Positions 57,145 to 64,000 of a stretch of 64,000 nt of DNA are shown here, piece after piece (position 1 is the stretch's first letter; each line of letters starts with the position of its first letter). Below the pieces are notes generated by a model. That model did not search any database and had not been told where the DNA came from. It saw only the letters and a list, made by a program, of their open reading frames with translations. Both the position numbers and the translations under genes were made by a program. This DNA is from Lycorma delicatula (lineage: Eukaryota; Arthropoda; Insecta; Hemiptera; Fulgoridae): contig NC_134455.1 in the NCBI RefSeq assembly GCF_047948215.1, forward strand, positions 79,783,689 through 79,847,688. The letters run 5' to 3'.

Positions 57145-60100
57145 TTACGAAGTGCCACTCTCAAAAAAAATATTTTTTTGTTTGTTTCTGAACGTAATTT
57201 TTCTTCTAAAATAATCGTTCAAGTAACAATTTTGTTTGTACTCGTACGTTTAAACGAAAAGATAACTTTTAAAAGATACTAAAAAAACACTTCACAAAAG
57301 AAACTGTGTAATATCTAGCCATTGTCCAAGTAAACTATTAAATGTTCTCGTATTTAATTAAATTTATACGCTCGATAGTTGTGTCATTCTACCTAATATT
57401 AACAGCAAATTTTAACTAAAAAAAAAAATAAAGGTTACTATTTTGATCGAATGTATTTTTTAAAAAAATTTCGGTTAGTGAACAGTCCAAGAAACTTTGG
57501 TATAATATAATGTAGAGGAGAGAATCGATTCACTTTATTATAACAAGATAAGTAATTGGGAGGGAGAAAAGGAAGTGAAGCCTATATTGGGGTTATTGAG
57601 CGAATTGAGCTAAGGCATAATCCCCCGTAATAGGTCAGGATTATAACTTTCTCAAATTTGCGTCGAATCGTGAAATCTGAAATCGTGAAGTATATGTATG
57701 ATATATATACTAGAATAGTTATAGGAACATAAAACTACTGACAATACATCATTAAGTGTGTTTAAGCATAAAATAACTAAAATTATGATTCTTCAAAAGA
57801 TAACCGAGAAGGCATATATATATTAAAAAAAAAACCACTCGTCTTCGTTTTAATAATAATATCAGAATGGCCATAAATCTTACTGTAAAATATTAAAACT
57901 AGCAACAACTGTAGTATATAATAAAAATAAAATTGCACAAGCAAATGTAACTGACACAAAATAATGAACAGCTTTCTCGATGTTAACTTACATAACAATC
58001 GGTTAACGTACAGATTTTATTACTATAATTGACTTAAGTTTATAAATTACTTATTACCGATAATTTTTTCACTTTTTTTTTTGTTCCACAGTAAAAATAA
58101 CTGCAATAATTGAAGGTATGTCATCAATATTACTTACATCCATAAAAATAACATAGTAGTCGTCAATCATAGATATTCTACAACACAACAGACTGCTTTG
58201 TTTACATTGTCTAGTGATAAAACTCGGGTTTTAACAGAAAAATAGTTAATTTTTTTCCTGAAACATTTATGGTCAATTAAACTATTAGACGTTTTAATCT
58301 TTATAAACGAGCATGACTTACTGCACAGTTGATCAGAATACTTAAAGGATCTTCGTAAGTCTATAATTTTTTAACTGTTTAGCTTCCAAAAACATTTTTC
58401 AGCCTTCAGTACTATCTAGCCCTCGATTCAATTGGTTTTTTAAAAATATTCTTAAAATTTTATTTGTAACTAAAAAAAGACGGGCCTATGGCCGCCGTAA
58501 AAATGTTACATCGTTTATGTTTCATTATACGTGGTTTAGTTAAATGTTTTTGCCAACTGTCAACTAAATAATATTCATAATTTAACATACTAATAACAAA
58601 AACTTTTACAACGAAAAACTTCAAAATCCTGAACGTTTTTAGCTGTTTCTTGAGTTGTTTTTATTTTTTACACAGCTCTAATACGAATGTCTTCCTTTTT
58701 ATCACCAAGACAGAAATATATTTTTAGATAAATCGTTCGAACGAATGATTCGTTCGTGCGCTGCACACCACGTGTTTCGCTGTGCGTCAATAGCAGCTAA
58801 AATAAAAATGTGAGCACATACATCAAACAAACAAACCCATGTATCATCCTTTTTTTTGGGAAGGAAATGTAATCCTAAATCTGTTTTTTCCTATTTCTAT
58901 TTAGATCAATCAAAAATAACTTTTTAACAAGGCGAGGAGCGAAAAGGTATTTTTACGTTTGTTTATTAGGAATTAAGGATAGATTTGCTGACCGCAGCGT
59001 ATATCGGTTATGTAACCATCGTATGCGATTGGATTTAAAGAATGGAATTGGTTGTGCAAAGATATTGAACAGAATGTGCTTTTAATAAAGCGGTTTGTGC
59101 AGTGAATGTAAATTAAGAGGGACAGAGAAAAATTTCCAACTCCATAACTACTCTGTCAATAGGAAAATGATGCAGGCTCGTTATCTGAAGTAAAACTGAA
59201 ATATTGGAAAGTGTTTACACTCTTGAAGATATTGAAGGAATAAAAGACAAAATGCCAAGTTTACTCGTTCAGCAAGAAGACATCCGTCTTTAAAAAGTCC
59301 AAATTGGGATGCCCATGAGTACATACAATAAATTTAATTCATTTTAAAGTTTTGTTGAAGAGTGCACAACGAAATCCTACCAAAAAAAAAATCCTTTGGT
59401 AGAAGACATTCTGCTCTAAGGCTGATTTTCACGACTGACATTAAATGAATAAGAAATATTTTCATTTTCAGTCTAACACAAACCAGAAAATCTTCGTTAT
59501 CGACCTACGCAATCAGAATACGTTATTGTTTACTGAACTATGGTGGCATGCTACATTAACACTAATTTTCTTTCAATAACTCTGAAAAACATTCAATCAA
59601 TGTTCACTGCTGAACATGTTGAGATGATTCAAATATTTTTCGTCCTCAACTTAAACACCAAAATGTTGGGTACGTTCGGTTGCAAAAAGCTTCCGCCGAT
59701 AATATGCCAAGAAAAATAAGATTATGGCGTAAAATGATAGGATCGCTTGATCTGTCTATTTGTCCATATAAAACCCTGTAATATCCACTGATTTGTCATA
59801 TGCTGAATTTTCTTAGTAAGTATAACTTAAAAAAAGTTTTCTTCATAATGACATGGAGATACTGCGTAAGAAATTTTACAATACATAGTGAAAATCTTTT
59901 TTTACCAGTATGTAGAAAAAAAGTGAATGGTTAATATTTTAGTCAAAGTAAATTAAACAAGTTTCATAATTTAAGACAATTTTTTATGATATGTTTTGCA
60001 ATTACATGAATCAGTTAAAAAAAAAAAAAAAATATGAATATCAGTGGTCGAATTTTTAAGTTATACAAAAAATCCCCAAAAAATAAAAAGATTATTTCTA

Positions 60101-60715
60101 ATAATAATTTTAATTTACGTTTTTAATAATTTTTATTTTCAAAGATATACAAAAATTTACAAAGCATACATATACATATATATGTATATACATTAAAATA
60201 GAACCGTAATAAAGTATAATCATAATTAGCCTGCTAATTATGATAAATGGTACACATCAGGTTCATTCACTTCTATTTCAAACTTAATGAAATTTACATT
60301 AATGAACAACTTATATGAATCTTATGTTACTGAAGAAGAAACAGAATCCAAGTAACAACAGTATAGATATTTTTGAGAATTCTTAATTATAGAACACTTC
60401 TGAATGAGAAATATCCATATACGGCTGGTGTACCTTCTACTCATAAAAGTGGTAATCTTTCACTAATTAGGAAATACTTCGAAATCTATCATAACCCAAA
60501 ATTAAAGCGTTTAGACCCTTAATAGAAATAAAAAACAAACAAGTTTTAATTTTAGTCTGAAAATAAAATATTTAAAACATTTAATTGAAATTGTAAAAGC
60601 AATTATTGATAAATTACTATTTAAGCTAGCTTCTTGAACCAATAAAAAAAAAAATTAGATATCCCGGAAAATTATAATTTGACAAGCACACATTTTAAAA
60701 TAAAAGAAGCAAGGA
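57145..60715. other. AT-rich spacer
   Basis: No supported gene in 3.6 kb. CGAACGAATGATTCGTTCG at about 58739 is a near-perfect palindrome. At 58990-59880 several short coding-like stretches in different frames (for example RHPSLKSPNWDAHEYI and LQKASADNMPRKIRLWRKMI) suggest an old element that I cannot name. Confidence 0.45.
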
Positions 60716-60719
60716 TATA

Positions 60720-62053
60720 CAGAGTGGCCGGGAAGTCACGTACCCCTAAAGTTAACGAAAAATGTGTTTAGAACATACGGTATCTTCGTTGGGGTCGGTT
60801 AGCAGCAGCTTTTTACAACGTCACATACTCTGACTAAAAGACAATTGTGCTAAAATGGCTGAAACGAGTAGTTACAGCGTCGAGGAGCGGTTAGTAACAA
60901 GTGTATGGGTTCATGAACAACATACGAAACAATGAAGCTAATTAGTGATGTTTCGGAAACGCTTTAATAAGCTGCCACCATGAAAAGCAACAATGTGTGC
61001 TTGGGAAAAACGTGCGTTTGAATTAGGCAGTGTTAAAGGTAGACCACAGAGTGGACGAAAGTTAACGCGGTTAGAAACATGCGTTGCTGTTACAGTTTCC
61101 GTTGAACAATTCCAATGATGACAACTCGTAAACGGTCAGCTGAACTTCGTATATCGCGGACGAAAATGCAAGACCATTTGAAAAAGAACTTGAAAGTTAA
61201 GCCATTTCGTCCGATGTTCATCAATGAACTACCAGATGCAGACATGGAACGTCGCACTGCATCCTGCCGGACTTTATTAGAAAAATTTCCCGCTGCAGTG
61301 CACCGTGGAAAGGTTTTTTTTTTTTTACTGACGAATGTGCAATAAATATATCGCATTTCGCGTGCCAGAGATATGGGCGAAAGAAAATCTTTATTGCTCG
61401 ACAGATTTGGACAGAAATCCATCGCATGTCAGACATGAGCTGGAATGACACTCATCATTTGTTTATTTTTTTGACGGGGCAGTGAATGCACAAACTTATT
61501 CAGAGGTGATGGAGACACAGTTACCTCTATACCTTCAAGAGAAGGATCTCATAGAACGAGCATGGTTACAGCAGGATGTAGCACCTGCACATTTTGCTTT
61601 TATCAGTCCGCGCGTTTCCAGGATGAAAAAAAAATGAAAAAATTTCCAAGACGTTGGATTGGCCGGGGTACCCCAGCGTCACCAGCTCCGTTATCACAGC
61701 CACCACGAAATCCTGATCTCACCACACCAGACAATTCATTATAGGGAATTATCAAGGCGCACGTATCTGCATGTCGTTACACCACAAATGAAGAGTTGCG
61801 TGACGCTGGGAGGGACGCCTTCTGAAATGCGACAGAGCATTCCACGTCGCATGTCCCAGAAGACGTGGCGACGTAAAAAATTGTGTGTTTAACTTGAGGG
61901 CCAACACACAGACCAAGTAGACCAATAAAATTAATACTATGTATTAAGTGAGTAAATAAAATAATTCATTATTATATCGCATTTTTCACTTATAACTGAT
62001 TACAAATTTTTAGTTCTAACTTTAGCGGGCATGCTGATTTCCCGGCCACTCAG
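60720..62053 (+). mobile_element. Mariner-like DNA transposon with matched TIRs
   Basis: The left end CAGAGTGGCCGGGAAGTCAC and inverted right end CTGAGTGGCCGGGAAATCAG match, and CCCCTAAAGTTA / CCGCTAAAGTTA continues the TIR to about 38 bp. TA lies at 60718-60719 and 62054-62055. Length 1334 bp. Confidence 0.9.
60855..61892 (+). pseudogene. Mariner/IS630-like transposase, frameshifted
   Basis: Opens MAETSSYSVEERLVTSVWVH at 60855, an N-terminal HTH start, with stops after about 30 codons. KGRPQSGRKLTRLE is the linker; TKMQDHLKKNLKVKPFRPMF and ELPDADMERRTASCR end the DNA-binding half. The first catalytic region FTDECAI follows a T run that shifts the frame at about 61315-61327. The second region reads WLQQDVAPAHFAF (Asp kept, normal Gly replaced by Val) and the third PPRNPDLTTPDNSL, with Asp in place. 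After it, RTYLHV- and RDAF-type helices lead to KKLCV and a stop at 61892. About four frame changes. The acidic triad is recognisable, so it died recently compared with 17358. Confidence 0.88.
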
Positions 62054-62075
62054 TAAATATATATATCTTTAATAA

Positions 62076-62229
62076 GAATTTTTTATCTATTACAGCGTGT
62101 TTTCCCATTGAATATAATTTTATTTGTTAATATTGCTCAATATTAATAAATAAAAACTTCCTAAAAAATATATATTCCGTTAATGGGAAAACAGGGTGTA
62201 CTATGACGCAGTAGTAGATAAAAAATCCT
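62076..62229. repeat. Small foldback next to the mariner end
   Basis: TTTTTTATCTATTAC...TGTTTTCCCATT on the left pairs with AATGGGAAAACA...GTAGTAGATAAAAAA on the right, with a 15-base insertion in the right arm and a ~70-base AT-rich loop. It begins 22 bp after the mariner. Confidence 0.7.
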
Positions 62230-62231
62230 GT

Positions 62232-64000
62232 TAAAGATATAATTACAAGTAAATTTGTAACTGCCAAACATTAATATTAGAAAAACTAGATAAAAATATT
62301 TATTATTACTCTAATGTATATGAAATACCATTATCTGATATGGTTCTATGTGCACGTAAAACTTTTCTTAAGAAAATATACGAATATTTAAATTACTTTT
62401 AAGATTATCAGACTTTAGTAGAAGAAATAATTAATATATTTAGAAGTTAAGATTTACGTTAAGGTGTGGTTGATTTTATAATTAATATCTGATCATTCTA
62501 GTTTATTAATAATTTTCATAAATTTTAGTAATGGGTAGAAAAAATAAATTTCATAAATTTTGTAGAAGTACAATTAGACAAGTTAAAAGTCATTTTAAAA
62601 ATGAATGATAATTTATATTAATATGAAGACTATTCGTCTATTTTTATAATAGTTATTTTATGATAATTTTCAGGATTTTATTTTTTATTTTTAACTATAG
62701 TCCTATGCCGTTCTGAAGACAATGACTAGCAAACAAAAACAATTAACAGTAAAATATATCGATTAAATCCGTAAAAATGATAAATTAACTTAATATTTTC
62801 ATATCCGCTTAATCGTGCAGATATTAATATTTATAAATACAAACATTAATTAGGTTTGATTTAAGTAAGATGTTACTGAAAATAAACAGTAGGAAATAAG
62901 AAGTTTAAAATTCTATCAATAATATAAAAGACACCAAAAAAATGCTCATACGCTAAATTCATATTAAAATTTATATAATCCTAATGATTTTACTTAAACA
63001 TTTTAACACCATATACCGTTTTTATTTATTCATTTTTTTACTGATTTATAAACGGAAAGAAAAATTCAATTTTTTTTCATAAATCAATTAACAAGTTATG
63101 GATCATTTTCTTTTAAAAACGGCACACAAATATTATTGTAAGGTTTACTAAGGAATGTGAGAGGTAAATTGTTTTTCGGTTGGTCTTAATTAAGCGGAAT
63201 ATATCGTAAATCAGCGAATCAAGCTCACTTAAATGTAGGTAATATTCAGTCCTAAAGATGATACAAGCATTCTCTATCGTCACAAATGCTGTACAATGAC
63301 AATTACCATCAGAGAACGCAATAATGACTCGCGTTTCTTGTAACTCAGACTCTTTAAATATTTATAATACGGTATACAGTAAAGTAATTTATCACCACTA
63401 TACTGTATAAAACTTTTAATAAAGAATTACATACTGAATGTATTCACTGTGTATTGGTGATCGACTTCTGAATAAATTATTAATTATCTAATAATAAATT
63501 AAAAGCAAAACTTATTAATACTAAAAAATAATATAGACACTAACAAACAACAATAACAATGTCAATACCAATTAATAACAATAATATAACAAAGACAGTA
63601 TTAAAGTATAAAAATAATTATACATTTGCCATTATTTTTGGCTGGGGAAAGGGTGAAACATGTTCCTGTGCGTTACGCACGACCCCAACGTGACATGTTG
63701 AACAGCAAACGTATGAAGTTGCCGTAATTACACAAATTACTTATTTTATCAGTTATATATTTTTTTTAAAGACTAAAAATATTAACTAATTCATCCAATT
63801 ACTATACAATTTATTCACAAATATATATTTACTATGCGTTAATATAATTATCAACATGCGATTTTCTCTGTATACATGTTTAACATAATTATTTTTTTAT
63901 GTACATATAAATTATTTTCTGTACTGCTCTTCCATTACGGGTTTACTGTTGTTTTTCCAATTCCGAACGGAAGATGAAAAAATTAACATGTAATTTTTCC
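62232..64000. other. AT-rich spacer to the window edge
   Basis: No gene, RNA or element that I can support. GTGCGTTACGCAC at about 63671-63683 is a short palindrome. Confidence 0.55.

Noticed and set aside
61090..61451. Minus-strand frames of 110 and 76 codons
   Set aside because: Antisense shadows of the mariner transposase.

Overview
This window looks like AT-rich, intron-poor, gene-poor nuclear DNA from an animal, most likely an insect. Three things point there: mariner/IS630-type transposases, tRNA-derived SINEs with A and B boxes, and APE-type LINEs like those common in arthropods. A hemipteran is possible, but that is only an inference from repeat style. There is no operon structure, no rRNA, no functional tRNA gene, no CRISPR array and no host protein-coding gene that I can support. 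Everything recognisable is transposon-derived, and most copies carry stops or frameshifts.

Region by region. 0-6 kb: two families of tRNA-derived SINE, the first copy of a ~0.96 kb inverted-terminal-repeat MITE, and a 5'-truncated LINE with a 16-bp target-site duplication (TSD), lying between inverted repeat arms. An inverted second MITE copy follows. 7-9.6 kb: a ~0.84 kb dispersed repeat that recurs near 22.7, 41.7 and 48.0 kb, then a pogo/Tigger-like helix-turn-helix (HTH) remnant and a tandem repeat split by a SINE. 9.8-11.1 kb: a mariner with both ends and a TA duplication. 11.6-14.5 kb: the longest coding relic, a LINE with endonuclease and reverse transcriptase (RT). 17.4-18.6 kb: a decayed mariner-like element. 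19.7-20.9 kb and 36.9-38.0 kb: two related RT remnants. 21.0-21.2 kb: a palindrome holding a hammerhead-like core. 25.5-28.1 kb: ~360-bp inverted arms around a transposase N-terminus and MITE copy 3.

28.3-32.5 kb is the best-preserved nest. A mariner-like element with TIRs and TA duplication is interrupted by a LINE with a 12-bp TSD; removing the LINE would reconnect the transposase frame. Beside it lies a minus-strand Helitron with recognisable 5' and 3' termini, which keeps helicase motifs but has lost its Rep region. 33.7-34.5 kb: a foldback element with ~240-bp arms. 43.3-44.2 kb: a deleted IS630/mariner-type element with ~105-bp TIRs. 50.4-53.0 kb: a Penelope-like GIY-YIG remnant, a Jockey-like LINE tail and a hAT/ZBED-like transposase relic. 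53.3-54.0 kb: a second, short candidate Helitron. 60.7-62.1 kb: another mariner with matched TIRs and TA duplication.

The elements do not work together as a pathway. They form a layered insertion record whose order can be read from nesting and TSDs. The long stretches between them are AT-rich with microsatellites and no supported coding sequence.
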